Source: Bacteroidales bacterium (GTDB taxonomy: Bacteria; Bacteroidota; Bacteroidia; Bacteroidales; F082). From it: a stretch of 64,000 nucleotides of DNA. Location: assembly GCA_017538795.1 (NCBI GenBank), contig JAFYIE010000030.1:1-64000 (forward strand), in the 5' to 3' direction. Below are positions 9,717 through 18,348 of the stretch, one piece after another. Every line of letters begins with the position of its first letter. Within the stretch, counting starts at the first letter, position 1. Position numbers and translations under genes: made by a program. Below the pieces are notes generated by a model. It saw only the letters and a program-made list of their open reading frames with translations. It was not told the origin of the DNA and made no database searches.

Positions 9717-10793
9717 GTGAGCAAATTATTGATAGAACTCATAAATGCTACTCTTTGCAAGAGGCCTTTGAACGAGAAGGTCTTTGAAAGGGCGATAGAA
9801 GCAGACTGGCAACGGTGTTTTGACATGGCCTTGCAGCAGAATGTCTTAGCTATGACGTTTCCAGCCATGTCTTCGCTGCCAAAGGAGTTGAGACCTTCAT
9901 TCACGTTGTGGTCGAAGTGGATGGCATATTCGCAGAGCATTGCTGAGCAGTCGCAGTATAAGCGGCAGGTGGTTGAGAAGATGGGCGCATGGTTGGCTGA
10001 GGAAAAGCTTACAACTACAATTCTCAAGGGGTTCTCTTTGTCGGCACTCTACCCTAATCCAAACCTTCGTGAGTTTAGCGACATAGATATCTTCTCAGGC
10101 AGCGATTATGAAGCAGTAAACGCTTGCTTTTCCAAACATGGAGTGAAGGTGGATAGTGTAGATGGCCATCATGCCTACTTGAAAGTGGATGGTATTTCGG
10201 TGGAACACCACTTTGCTTTCTCCAATACCAAGGTCAAAGATGGTTTGGGTGGACCGGAAGAAGAGTTGCAACGATTGGTAGTATCTGACCCACAACCAAC
10301 ATCAATTCCAGGAATCAACTTTCCTAACTCTGTTTTCACTGCTTTATTTGTCGGCTGGCACGCATACGAGCATTTCTTGCAGGAAAAGATAGAATTACGA
10401 CACGTTATTGACTGGGCTTTGTCATTAAGGCAGTTGACAGAATTAGAGGCAGAGACGCTGAATGAAATAAAACGCAATACTGGCTGGGGCAACTTTTGTG
10501 ACACTCTGACGGCAATTGCTATACGTCAATTAGGCTTGCCTCAAGATTGGTTCCACGAAACTGAACAAGTCGCAGTTGAACAAGAACAACAAGTATGGAA
10601 TGACATAATCAAAGCCTCACGTACTGCTAAAAGCAAGTCTTCCAACCTTCGTCGTATTTACATCGCTAAACGAATGCTGAAAAACAGCTGGAAATTCAAG
10701 GATTATTCAAACATAAGCGCGACTCAGTTGCTTATTAAAGAAACAATCGGTCACTTCAAAACTATAAACTTGAAAACTGACTATAAACAATAA
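9717..10793 (+). CDS. Nucleotidyltransferase-fold protein (NTP_transf_5 type)
   Basis: A 358-residue protein of the uncharacterised nucleotidyltransferase group that often sits in exopolysaccharide loci. The pol-beta-like motif is SDIDIF with aspartates at 122 and 124, preceded by an ILKGFSLSALYP segment typical of the group. The start is a GTG at 9717, chosen because the following residues (SKLLIELINATL) match the usual family N-terminus; the nearby ATG at 9707 is out of frame. The 3' end runs into a low-complexity repeat (ACTATAAAC units, about 10760-10812), so the last ten residues may be variable. Its substrate is unknown. Confidence 0.7.
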   Translation: MSKLLIELINATLCKRPLNEKVFERAIEADWQRCFDMALQQNVLAMTFPAMSSLPKELRPSFTLWSKWMAYSQSIAEQSQYKRQVVEKMGAWLAEEKLTTTILKGFSLSALYPNPNLREFSDIDIFSGSDYEAVNACFSKHGVKVDSVDGHHAYLKVDGISVEHHFAFSNTKVKDGLGGPEEELQRLVVSDPQPTSIPGINFPNSVFTALFVGWHAYEHFLQEKIELRHVIDWALSLRQLTELEAETLNEIKRNTGWGNFCDTLTAIAIRQLGLPQDWFHETEQVAVEQEQQVWNDIIKASRTAKSKSSNLRRIYIAKRMLKNSWKFKDYSNISATQLLIKETIGHFKTINLKTDYKQ

Positions 10794-10821
10794 ACTATAA
10801 ACGATAAACTTTATAGAAATC

Positions 10822-11475
10822 ATGTATAAACATTTTTTTAAAAGACTATTTGATTTCCTAATAGCATTGATAGCCTTGTTGCTCATTGGATGGTTTATCT
10901 TGCTTGTGGCAATATTCCTGCATTTTGCCAATAAGGGTGCCGGTGCTTTCTTCACCCAAGAACGTCCAGGTAAAGACGGCAAAATATTCAAGGTTATCAA
11001 GTTTAAGACCATGACTGATGAGCGTGACGAGAACGGAAAACTATTGCCTGATGCTCAACGCCTGACAAAGGTGGGGAAAATTGTGCGCTCTTTGTCTATC
11101 GATGAGTTACCTCAATTGATTAATGTGTTCAAGGGTGATATGTCATTGATTGGACCGCGTCCACTCTTAGTGAAATACTTATTGGTGTATGATGATGAGC
11201 AAAAGCGTCGTCATGAAGTTCGTCCGGGCATTACGGGTTGGGCACAGGTGCATGGGCGTAACCACTGCAAACTGAGCGAGAAATTTAAACTTGACGTATG
11301 GTATGTGGATCATTGCACTCTTTGGACGGATATTCGTATCATTTGGATGACCGTGATGAATGTACTGAAACGTTCTGATATTGGAGAGGGAGCAAGTGAT
11401 ATGCAGGAGGTTGATGATTTGCATTTTGTAGAAAGATTGCGTGAATTGCGTGAAAAAGGAATGTTGAATGACTGA
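10822..11475 (+). CDS. Initiating phosphoglycosyl transferase (PglC-like sugar transferase)
   Basis: A 217-residue monotopic phosphoglycosyl transferase of the bacterial sugar transferase family. A single N-terminal hydrophobic segment lies near residues 10-35, followed by conserved blocks FKVIKFKTM, SIDELPQLINVFKGDMSLIGPRP and RPGITGWAQVHGRN. The enzyme transfers a sugar phosphate from a UDP-sugar to undecaprenyl phosphate and so starts the glycan. Its size matches the small PglC type, without the long multi-membrane N-terminus of WbaP or WcaJ. The next gene encodes a PglD-like acetyltransferase, a pairing known from diNAcBac pathways. Confidence 0.92.
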   Translation: MYKHFFKRLFDFLIALIALLLIGWFILLVAIFLHFANKGAGAFFTQERPGKDGKIFKVIKFKTMTDERDENGKLLPDAQRLTKVGKIVRSLSIDELPQLINVFKGDMSLIGPRPLLVKYLLVYDDEQKRRHEVRPGITGWAQVHGRNHCKLSEKFKLDVWYVDHCTLWTDIRIIWMTVMNVLKRSDIGEGASDMQEVDDLHFVERLRELREKGMLND

Positions 11476-11487
11476 TAAATAACAGAT

Positions 11488-12099
11488 ATGAAAGATTTAA
11501 TAATTGTTTGTGCCGGTGGTTTTGGTCGTGAAGTCTATTATATGGCCAAGGAAATCGGAAAGTGGAATATAAAAGGTTTTATTGACGACAACCTTCATGC
11601 ACTTGATGGTGTGAATATTGCTTTACCTATCATTGGCACTATAAAAGACTGGGTTCCGTCAGAGAATGAGGTGTTTGCTCTTGGTGTTTCAGCTCCTAAA
11701 ACCAAAGAAGTAATTGTTAATATTATGAAAGCAAAAGGAGCTATGTTTGAAACACTGATTTCTCCTCGCTCTCATATCATAGAAACAGCCACAATGGGTG
11801 AAGGTTGTATCGTTAGCGGTACGCTTGGTGATTGCGTAAAATTGGGCAATTTTGTTAATATTATGGGATCCATGATAGGCCAAGACTCAATAATAGATGA
11901 CTATTCAACGACAACTGGTTATACCAATATTGCAGCAGCTCACTTGGGGAAACGAGTGTTTGCTGGCAGTCATTCTGCGGTGCTTAATGGCTTGACAGTG
12001 GGCGATGATGCCTATATTTGCGCAGGAAGTATAGTGTTTACAAAAGTCAAGGCTGGTACCAAAGTGTTCGGCAATCCTGCTAAGAGAATGGATTTTTAA
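11488..12099 (+). CDS. PglD/NeuD-family sugar O- or N-acetyltransferase
   Basis: A 203-residue acyltransferase with an N-terminal Rossmann-like part (LIIVCAGGFGREVYYMAKEI) and a C-terminal left-handed beta-helix of hexapeptide repeats (about residues 95-195). The family transfers acetyl from acetyl-CoA to an amino or hydroxyl group of a nucleotide sugar. It lies 12 bases after the phosphoglycosyl transferase gene, as pglD does beside pglC. It could equally use the unusual acyl group made by the operon that follows; sequence alone does not settle this. Confidence 0.85.
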   Translation: MKDLIIVCAGGFGREVYYMAKEIGKWNIKGFIDDNLHALDGVNIALPIIGTIKDWVPSENEVFALGVSAPKTKEVIVNIMKAKGAMFETLISPRSHIIETATMGEGCIVSGTLGDCVKLGNFVNIMGSMIGQDSIIDDYSTTTGYTNIAAAHLGKRVFAGSHSAVLNGLTVGDDAYICAGSIVFTKVKAGTKVFGNPAKRMDF

Positions 12100-12109
12100 T
12101 AGATAGACT

Positions 12110-13222
12110 ATGGCATTTTTCAAATTCAATAACATCAGGGTAGCTGGCGTGGCTTGCGCAGTGCCCAAGAATGAAGTAAAGACAGAGACTTACAAATCAC
12201 TGTTCGGTGACGAGGAGGTGGAGAAATTCATGGAGATGACCGGTGTACGTGCCTCACATCGCACCTTGGAGCATCAAACCTGTAGTGACCTTGGCTTCCG
12301 TGCTGCACAGGAACTGCTGGCTCATAAGGGGGTGAAACCCGAAGAAATCGGTGCCGTTATCTTCTCATCGCATAGTCCCGACTATCGCCGTCCGGCCACG
12401 GCTTTTGTGCTGCAATACCGCTTGGGCATCCCCAAGGAGGCGGTGTGTTACGACATCAGCTTAGGCTGCTCGTCACTTGTGGTGGGAATGCAGACGGTGG
12501 CCAGTATCATGAACACGGGCGATATTCAGAAGGCCCTGCTCTTTGTGGGTGACACGGCTGGCAAGTCGGTCTATCCCGACGACCGCAGTTCGGCCATGCT
12601 CTTTGGCGAGGCTGGTGCCGTGATGTTGTTGGAGAAGACGGATGACCCAAAAGATGAAATCGACGCTCTGGTTCGTAGCGACGGCAGCGGCTATCGTTAT
12701 ATGATTGTGCCGGGTGGCGGCTATCGCAACCTTCACGCTTCGGAAGAGGTGGTGATGTGCGAGGACGGCAACCCACGTACCTTGATGAACAGCTTCATTC
12801 AAGGCACTTCGGTGTTCACTTTCACCATCTTCGATGTGCCGCGCCTCATCAAGGACTTCTTCGCCCAGACCGAGACCACGCCCGACCAGTACGACTGCTT
12901 CGCTTTCCATCAGGCCAACCTATATATCCTCAAGCAGATTGCCAAGAAAACCAAGATTGACTTTGAACGGATGCCCATCACCCTCGACCGCTATGGCAAC
13001 ACTTCTGGTGCCTCAGCAATCGTGTCGCTGTGCGATAAATACGGCAACTCTAACGAAAACAAGACCATCAAGGTGATGGCCTGTGGCTTCGGCATTGGCA
13101 TATCGCTGGGTGCCACATCTTTTGAAATCAATACGGCCGATATTTTGCCCATCTTCGAGGATGATGCCATCTTTGAAGACGGCCTGATTACCGACCCTAA
13201 CCAATTATACGAGAAGAAATAA
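12110..13222 (+). CDS. 3-oxoacyl-ACP synthase III-like enzyme (first copy)
   Basis: A 370-residue thiolase-fold KASIII (FabH-like) enzyme. The catalytic triad is intact: Cys120 in SLGCSSLV, His267 in FHQAN and Asn297 in GNTSG. KASIII enzymes condense an acyl-CoA with malonyl-ACP. Its length and position in a sugar locus set it apart from housekeeping FabH. The stop overlaps the start of the adenylation gene (TAATG at 13220), so the two are translated together. It is one of two KASIII paralogues in this operon (the other is at 17305), which suggests either two condensations or two different starter units. Confidence 0.88.
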   Translation: MAFFKFNNIRVAGVACAVPKNEVKTETYKSLFGDEEVEKFMEMTGVRASHRTLEHQTCSDLGFRAAQELLAHKGVKPEEIGAVIFSSHSPDYRRPATAFVLQYRLGIPKEAVCYDISLGCSSLVVGMQTVASIMNTGDIQKALLFVGDTAGKSVYPDDRSSAMLFGEAGAVMLLEKTDDPKDEIDALVRSDGSGYRYMIVPGGGYRNLHASEEVVMCEDGNPRTLMNSFIQGTSVFTFTIFDVPRLIKDFFAQTETTPDQYDCFAFHQANLYILKQIAKKTKIDFERMPITLDRYGNTSGASAIVSLCDKYGNSNENKTIKVMACGFGIGISLGATSFEINTADILPIFEDDAIFEDGLITDPNQLYEKK

Positions 13223-14751
13223 TGATTACAAATATCCTTGAATACTTAGAACAGACCACACAGCGTCTGCCTGATAAAACGGCTCTGGCTGACGATAAGC
13301 TGAGTCTCACCTTCAGCCAATGGCAACAGCAAGCGGAAAATATTGGAACTGCCATTGCCCAAGCTGCCAACGGCACTATGCGCCATGCGGTGCTGGTGTT
13401 TGTTGACCGCCGTATTGAGGGGCTTGTGGAGGCTATGGGTGCTGTAGAGAGCGGCAACTTCTATGTGCCAATCGACTGCAAGATGCCTTTCGAGCGTGTG
13501 CGCCTCATTGCCGATGTGTGCAAGCCCATTGCTGCGGTGGCCACCACCGAGGCCGACCTCAAAACGCTCGACCAGATTGAGTTTGCTGGGCCAAGATTTA
13601 TTTACAACGAGGTTAAAGAGCATCCTGCCGACAAGCAGCTGTTGTCCACCATCCGTGAACAGATTATCGACCTTGACCCTGTCTATAGCATCTTTACCAG
13701 TGGTTCCACTGGCGTGCCGAAGGGTGTGGTCATCAGCCATCGCGGCATGATTGATTTGGCGGATTGGTTGGTGGATACGTTCCAGTTCACCGAAGCTGAT
13801 GCCCTGGGCAACCAGACTCCGTTCTATTTCGATGGTTCGGTCAAGGATATTTGCATCTGCATAAAGAGCGGTGCCACGCTGAATGTGATTGGCAAGAAAT
13901 ATTTCACCTTCACCAAGCAGCTGATGCCGTTCCTCAACGACCGCCATATCACGGCCATCCTGTGGGCTACCTCGGCCATCGTGTTGGTGGGCAACAGCGA
14001 CATCCTCAGTGTGGCATTGCCTGAGCATCTGCGATTGGTCACCTTTGCTGGCGAAGCCATGCCGGCCAAGCAGCTCCGCACCTGGCAGGAGAAACTACCC
14101 AACGTGCGCTTCGTGAACCTCTATGGCCCTACTGAAATCACGGTGGACTGTACCTATTTTGACGTGACCCGTCATTATGCCGACGATGAGTATATCCCCA
14201 TCGGCAAGGCTTGCCGCAATATGCAGGTGCTGGTGCTGAAGGACGATGACACCGAAGTTGCCGTGGGTGAGGTGGGAGAGCTTTGCGTACGAGGCAGTGG
14301 AGTGGCTTTAGGCTACTATGGCAACCGTGCCAAGACCGACGAGGTATTTGTGCAGAACCCCTTGAATCCGCTATACAACGACATCATCTATCGCACAGGC
14401 GACTTGGTAAAGCCCGAAGCCGATGGCAACTTGGTGTTTGTGTCGCGCAAGGACTTCCAGGTGAAGCACAAGGGTAACCGCATCGAGTTGGGTGAGATTG
14501 AGGTTGCGGTGAATGCCGTCAATGGTGTGACCAATGCTGCCTGTATCTTCGACCATGAACAGGACAAGCTGGTGCTGTATTACACCACTACTGACGGTCA
14601 GCCTATGGACATCATCAACCTTGTGAAGGAGCGTATTCCTGTGTATATGTTCCCTGAGGTGATTGTCCACCTGAAAGCGATGCCGTTCAATATGAACGGG
14701 AAGATTGACAGAATTGAGCTAAAGAAACAGTATGAAGCAAACAAAAAATGA
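13222..14751 (+). CDS. Acyl/amino-acid adenylating enzyme (DltA-like)
   Basis: A 509-residue ANL-superfamily enzyme that activates a carboxylic acid with ATP and should load it on a carrier protein. The P-loop-like core FTSGSTGVPKG lies near residues 157-167, followed by LYGPTEITVDC and YRTGDLV; the C-terminal catalytic lysine is in NMNGKIDR. This layout resembles free-standing amino-acid ligases such as DltA more than acyl-CoA ligases. It overlaps the KASIII gene before it and the formyltransferase gene after it. The likely acceptor is one of the two carrier proteins in the operon. The substrate is not predictable by eye. Confidence 0.85.
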   Translation: MITNILEYLEQTTQRLPDKTALADDKLSLTFSQWQQQAENIGTAIAQAANGTMRHAVLVFVDRRIEGLVEAMGAVESGNFYVPIDCKMPFERVRLIADVCKPIAAVATTEADLKTLDQIEFAGPRFIYNEVKEHPADKQLLSTIREQIIDLDPVYSIFTSGSTGVPKGVVISHRGMIDLADWLVDTFQFTEADALGNQTPFYFDGSVKDICICIKSGATLNVIGKKYFTFTKQLMPFLNDRHITAILWATSAIVLVGNSDILSVALPEHLRLVTFAGEAMPAKQLRTWQEKLPNVRFVNLYGPTEITVDCTYFDVTRHYADDEYIPIGKACRNMQVLVLKDDDTEVAVGEVGELCVRGSGVALGYYGNRAKTDEVFVQNPLNPLYNDIIYRTGDLVKPEADGNLVFVSRKDFQVKHKGNRIELGEIEVAVNAVNGVTNAACIFDHEQDKLVLYYTTTDGQPMDIINLVKERIPVYMFPEVIVHLKAMPFNMNGKIDRIELKKQYEANKK

Positions 14752-15596
14752 GCAAGTTTGAGAAATATTTCGTTATAGGCACTGGTAGTGTTGCCCTCGC
14801 GTGTGCTGATACATTAAAGGGTCTGAACCTGAATCCTACACTTATTGAGAGTAGAAAGTCGGGGCTGTCATCTTTGCGTGCTTCATGTGATAAGAAAGGA
14901 ATAGTTTATCTCTCATTACAAGGTGGGGATTTGAAAGCTTTTCTTAGTGCAATAGAAGAATCGTCCCTGATAGTGAGTGCGGCTAATAGGTATTTGTTCC
15001 CTGCAGAAGTTGTTGCTAAACCTAACCTCGCTATTATCAATTATCATGGTGCATTGCTTCCCAAACATCCAGGCCGCAATGCGGAGGCATGGGCTATTTA
15101 CGAAGGCGATAAAGAAGCAGGGATAACGTGGCATTTTGTGTCATCAGGGATTGATACTGGCGCAATTATTGACCAACGCAGTGTGCCTATTTCAGACAAG
15201 ACCACGTCAATGTTATTGCTCAAACAGTATGGACAGTTGGCTGTTGCATCGTTCAATGATTTTGTTGGAGATTTGTTGAATAATAACATAAGCTCAAGAA
15301 AGCAGACCGAACAACACCCTCTTCATTTATCATCGCATAAGCCCAATGACGGTTTTCTGGATTTAAATTGGAGTGGTGAACAAATGTCTCGTTTTCTTCG
15401 TTCAATGGATTACGGCCCTCTGCAAACACTCGGTATTCCACAGGTGGTTTTCTTTGGCGACACATATTTAATTGAAAAATATAAAATACAGTCGAAGGAA
15501 GGTCTATCGGAGATGAGGCGTTTTAACCCTGAAACAGACGTTATGACACTTCAAAAAGATAGTTTAGAAATAATAATGCAATTAAAAAAAGTATAA
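14748..15596 (+). CDS. Formyltransferase-family protein
   Basis: A 282-residue protein related to methionyl-tRNA formyltransferase and to sugar N-formyltransferases. The formyl-transfer residues are visible as Asn and His in IINYHGALLPKHPGRN (near 97-112) and Asp in GIDTG. It would move a formyl group from 10-formyl-tetrahydrofolate to an amine. The gene starts in a four-base overlap with the adenylation gene, and a carrier-protein gene follows two bases after its stop, so the amine may be carrier-bound or on the nucleotide sugar. Housekeeping Fmt would be expected beside def, which is not here. Confidence 0.8.
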   Translation: MSKFEKYFVIGTGSVALACADTLKGLNLNPTLIESRKSGLSSLRASCDKKGIVYLSLQGGDLKAFLSAIEESSLIVSAANRYLFPAEVVAKPNLAIINYHGALLPKHPGRNAEAWAIYEGDKEAGITWHFVSSGIDTGAIIDQRSVPISDKTTSMLLLKQYGQLAVASFNDFVGDLLNNNISSRKQTEQHPLHLSSHKPNDGFLDLNWSGEQMSRFLRSMDYGPLQTLGIPQVVFFGDTYLIEKYKIQSKEGLSEMRRFNPETDVMTLQKDSLEIIMQLKKV

Positions 15597-15598
15597 AA

Positions 15599-15832
15599 AT
15601 GGAAAAACTGCTTGAAATTTTAAAGGGCGTTCGCCCTGATGTTGATTTTGAAAACGAAACTGCATTGATTGATGATGGAATATTGGATTCGTTTGATGTG
15701 GTTAGCATAATTAGTGAGCTTGATGACCAATTTGGAGTTCAAGTGCGAATCACAGAACTTGATCCGGAAAATTTCAATTCCGTAGAAGCTATCTGGCAGT
15801 TGGTTCAATCATTGAAAGAAAAGAGTAATTAA
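15599..15832 (+). CDS. Acyl carrier protein (first copy)
   Basis: A 77-residue acidic protein of the ACP/PCP family. The phosphopantetheine attachment site is Ser31 in GILDSFDVV. Its length and acidity are normal. It lies between the formyltransferase-like gene and the SDR genes; the next gene begins at its stop codon (TAATG). It probably holds the acid activated by the adenylating enzyme, or the growing chain. Confidence 0.85.
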   Translation: MEKLLEILKGVRPDVDFENETALIDDGILDSFDVVSIISELDDQFGVQVRITELDPENFNSVEAIWQLVQSLKEKSN

Positions 15833-16533
15833 TGAATAAATACGACTTATCCCAAAAACACATATTGTTCGTTGGAGGCCAAACGGGTCTTGATAAGGCC
15901 ATTCTCGCGCTCTTACATGAATGTATGTCAGTCAACCCTGAGAGGCATCTTGTTGTTTATGAGAACTTAACCATTGGTGAAATTGAAGCCGATATTAAGG
16001 ATATTGTAAAGCGAGAAGGTGCCTTCGATGGAGTGGTGTTCAATGTAGTACACAGCGATTTCCGTCCATTGCAATTTGTAAAGCCAGAGTTGGTTAATCA
16101 GATTACTAACGATAATTATGCTGTTTTCATAGAAGTGGTTCGTGCATTAAAGAAAAGCAAAGGCTTAAATGACGGTGCGAGCATTGTGGCTATGAGCAGT
16201 ATCAGCAGTTCAAGAGCCATGAAAGCCAAGATGGCCTTCTGTGCATCGAAAGCGGCTCTTGATGCGGCTGTTCGTTGTTTGGCGGTGGAATTGGCTGATA
16301 GAGATATTCGCGTCAATTCGATTCAGAAAGGTTCAGTGGATGCAGATGCGGAAAAGTCTCATATCCAAGATGTAATGGCGGTAAGGAGTGATGCCGCAAC
16401 ACAAGATAACACTGCCCCATTAGGCATAGTGAAAGCTAATGAGATAGCACAAATGGTAGCTTTCCTTTTAAGTGATGCGGTTAAAACAATTACAGGTACT
16501 TCAATTGTAATAGATGGAGGGTATTTAGCATGA
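15832..16533 (+). CDS. SDR-family protein with Tyr-to-Phe active site
   Basis: A 233-residue short-chain dehydrogenase/reductase of the FabG type. The family YxxxK motif is altered: the tyrosine position is Phe136 (AFCASKAAL) while Lys140 is kept, and the N-terminal glycine motif is weak (VGGQTGLDKAI). The fold should be intact because the C-terminal ITGTSIVIDGGY is normal. The neighbouring SDR genes at 16530 and 18341 keep the tyrosine. It overlaps the next SDR by four bases, so it may form a hetero-oligomer as a non-catalytic partner. Alternatively it acts by a different chemistry. Confidence 0.8.
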   Translation: MNKYDLSQKHILFVGGQTGLDKAILALLHECMSVNPERHLVVYENLTIGEIEADIKDIVKREGAFDGVVFNVVHSDFRPLQFVKPELVNQITNDNYAVFIEVVRALKKSKGLNDGASIVAMSSISSSRAMKAKMAFCASKAALDAAVRCLAVELADRDIRVNSIQKGSVDADAEKSHIQDVMAVRSDAATQDNTAPLGIVKANEIAQMVAFLLSDAVKTITGTSIVIDGGYLA

Positions 16534-17288
16534 AAAGCGTAATGGATTTCTCAGGAAAGACGATAGTGCTGGCTGGTGCTGGCGGTATTGGTTCTGCCAC
16601 AGCTGAACTTTTGGCATCGCTGGGTGCGAAAATGATTCTGCTGGATGTGGTTGAGGATAAAATGAAAGAAGTTGTTGAGAAACTTCCGGGAGCAGGTCAT
16701 TCATATTATGTGTGTGATTTCTCCACAATAGAGAGTATTGAGCCTGTAATTGCTCAACTAACGCAGGAACACGGTGCGGTTGACGGTTATGTGCATTGCA
16801 CAGGGGTGGGGGCAGTTAGACCACTGAAAATGTCGAAATATGACTTTATGCTACGTGTGATGAACATCAATTTCTTCTCTTTTATTGAAGTTGTACGTTG
16901 TCTAACCAAGAAAGGTGCTTTTAATGAAGGAATGAATGTTGTTGGTGTTTCAGCAGTGGGTGCATATCTTGGTAATGCAACCAAAACGGCTTATTGCGCT
17001 TCGAAGGCTGCAATGAATAGTGCAGTTCGTTGCTTGGCAAAAGAATTGGCAACCAAAGGAATCCGTCTAAATACAGTGGCACCTGGTTCAACTGACACCC
17101 CAATGGCAAGAGAGGCAGCTGACTATCGTGAAGGATCAGATGATTATCGTTTGAACGAAATGCGCCAATATCTTGGCACGTGTCAACCTCAAGATATTGC
17201 TGATTCTATAGTGTTCCTTCTGAGTGAAATGAGTCAAAAGATAACAGGAACATGCTTGCCGGTTGATGGTGGAAAATTGACATCTTAA
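16530..17288 (+). CDS. SDR oxidoreductase (3-oxoacyl-ACP reductase-like)
   Basis: A 252-residue classical SDR. The cofactor-binding motif AGAGGIGSATAELL lies at about 15-28, the catalytic pair is Tyr155 and Lys159 (AYCASKAAM), and the C-terminus has ITGTCLPVDGG. By context it should reduce a 3-oxoacyl group on the carrier protein with NAD(P)H. It overlaps the inactive-looking SDR before it by four bases (ATGA), which favours a paired complex. Confidence 0.85.
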   Translation: MKSVMDFSGKTIVLAGAGGIGSATAELLASLGAKMILLDVVEDKMKEVVEKLPGAGHSYYVCDFSTIESIEPVIAQLTQEHGAVDGYVHCTGVGAVRPLKMSKYDFMLRVMNINFFSFIEVVRCLTKKGAFNEGMNVVGVSAVGAYLGNATKTAYCASKAAMNSAVRCLAKELATKGIRLNTVAPGSTDTPMAREAADYREGSDDYRLNEMRQYLGTCQPQDIADSIVFLLSEMSQKITGTCLPVDGGKLTS

Positions 17289-17304
17289 AAATAATAAACT
17301 AGTA

Positions 17305-18348
17305 ATGGATATGATAAAGAACAGTTTTAAGAATATTGGAATCAAGGGTATGGCTTGTGCTGTATCTACCAGATGGATTTCAGTTGAATCTTTAAAGGAT
17401 GGCTCAAATGATGAAATGCTCAATCGTTTTGTGAAAAATACAAGTGTGACCGGACATTACGAATGTGGTCCGAGACAGTCGGCTGCCGATTTGGCTTGTG
17501 TGGCCGCAAGACGCATCATTGAGGAGAAAGCGATTGATAAAAGCGAGGTAGGTGTTGTGGTCTTTGCAACCCAATATCCCGACTATAAGACCCCATCAAC
17601 AGCTTGTGTCCTTCAGAGCCGTTTGGGATTGTCGATAGATTGTCTCGCTTTCGATGTGAACCTTGGTTGTTCGGGTTTTGTCTATGGGTTGAATATTGTG
17701 GCTTCTCTTATGCAAAGCAGCAATGCCAAGTATGGTTTGTTGCTTGCCGGTGACACACCATCCAAAGGTGTACGAAGTGACAATAGCCGTAACTTGTTTG
17801 GTGATGCCAGTTCTGCCACACTTCTTGGAAAGAACAACAATGGCGATTCAATGGTTTTTGCCTCTCGCACCGATGGTTCGGGATACAAAGCGATACTTCG
17901 CCCATACGGTTATGCTAAACATCCGGACCGACCTGATACGGAGGGCGTTTTTGATGAAATTGGAGTTTTTAATTTTGCAATTAACCAAGCCCCGATGCTT
18001 ATCAATGAACTTATTGAGCAGGAAGGAACATCTCCTGAAGCTTTTGATTGTCTTGCGCTGCACCAGGCCAACATGATGATTATGAAGCAAATCACAAAGC
18101 GCACCAAGTTTGACAAAGAGAAATTGTTGGTGTCTATTGATAGGTATGCCAATACCAGTGCAGCCTCTATACCTTTGAGTTTTGTACAAAAGTATGGTGA
18201 GCTAAAAGCCGGCAACAATCTTCACTCCCTCATTTGTGGCTATGGTGTCGGTCTTTCTTGGGCCGCTGGTATCATCGACGTAAATGTCAATGACATCTTA
18301 CCTTTAATTGAAACTGACGAATATTTTGACGATGGACTTTATGAATAA
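17305..18348 (+). CDS. 3-oxoacyl-ACP synthase III-like enzyme (second copy)
   Basis: A 347-residue KASIII-like enzyme with a full triad: Cys122 in NLGCSGFV, His253 in LHQAN and Asn283 in ANTSA. It is clearly paralogous to the enzyme at 12110 but diverged, and the DNA is more AT-rich. The end overlaps the beginning of the third SDR gene. Two KASIII enzymes and no KASI/II suggest short chains built from one or two condensations. Confidence 0.87.
   Translation: MDMIKNSFKNIGIKGMACAVSTRWISVESLKDGSNDEMLNRFVKNTSVTGHYECGPRQSAADLACVAARRIIEEKAIDKSEVGVVVFATQYPDYKTPSTACVLQSRLGLSIDCLAFDVNLGCSGFVYGLNIVASLMQSSNAKYGLLLAGDTPSKGVRSDNSRNLFGDASSATLLGKNNNGDSMVFASRTDGSGYKAILRPYGYAKHPDRPDTEGVFDEIGVFNFAINQAPMLINELIEQEGTSPEAFDCLALHQANMMIMKQITKRTKFDKEKLLVSIDRYANTSAASIPLSFVQKYGELKAGNNLHSLICGYGVGLSWAAGIIDVNVNDILPLIETDEYFDDGLYE

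Noticed and set aside
13246-14028. A 260-codon reverse-strand frame opposite the adenylation gene.
   Set aside because: The forward strand has all the ANL-family motifs; the reverse product is a shadow caused by codon bias.
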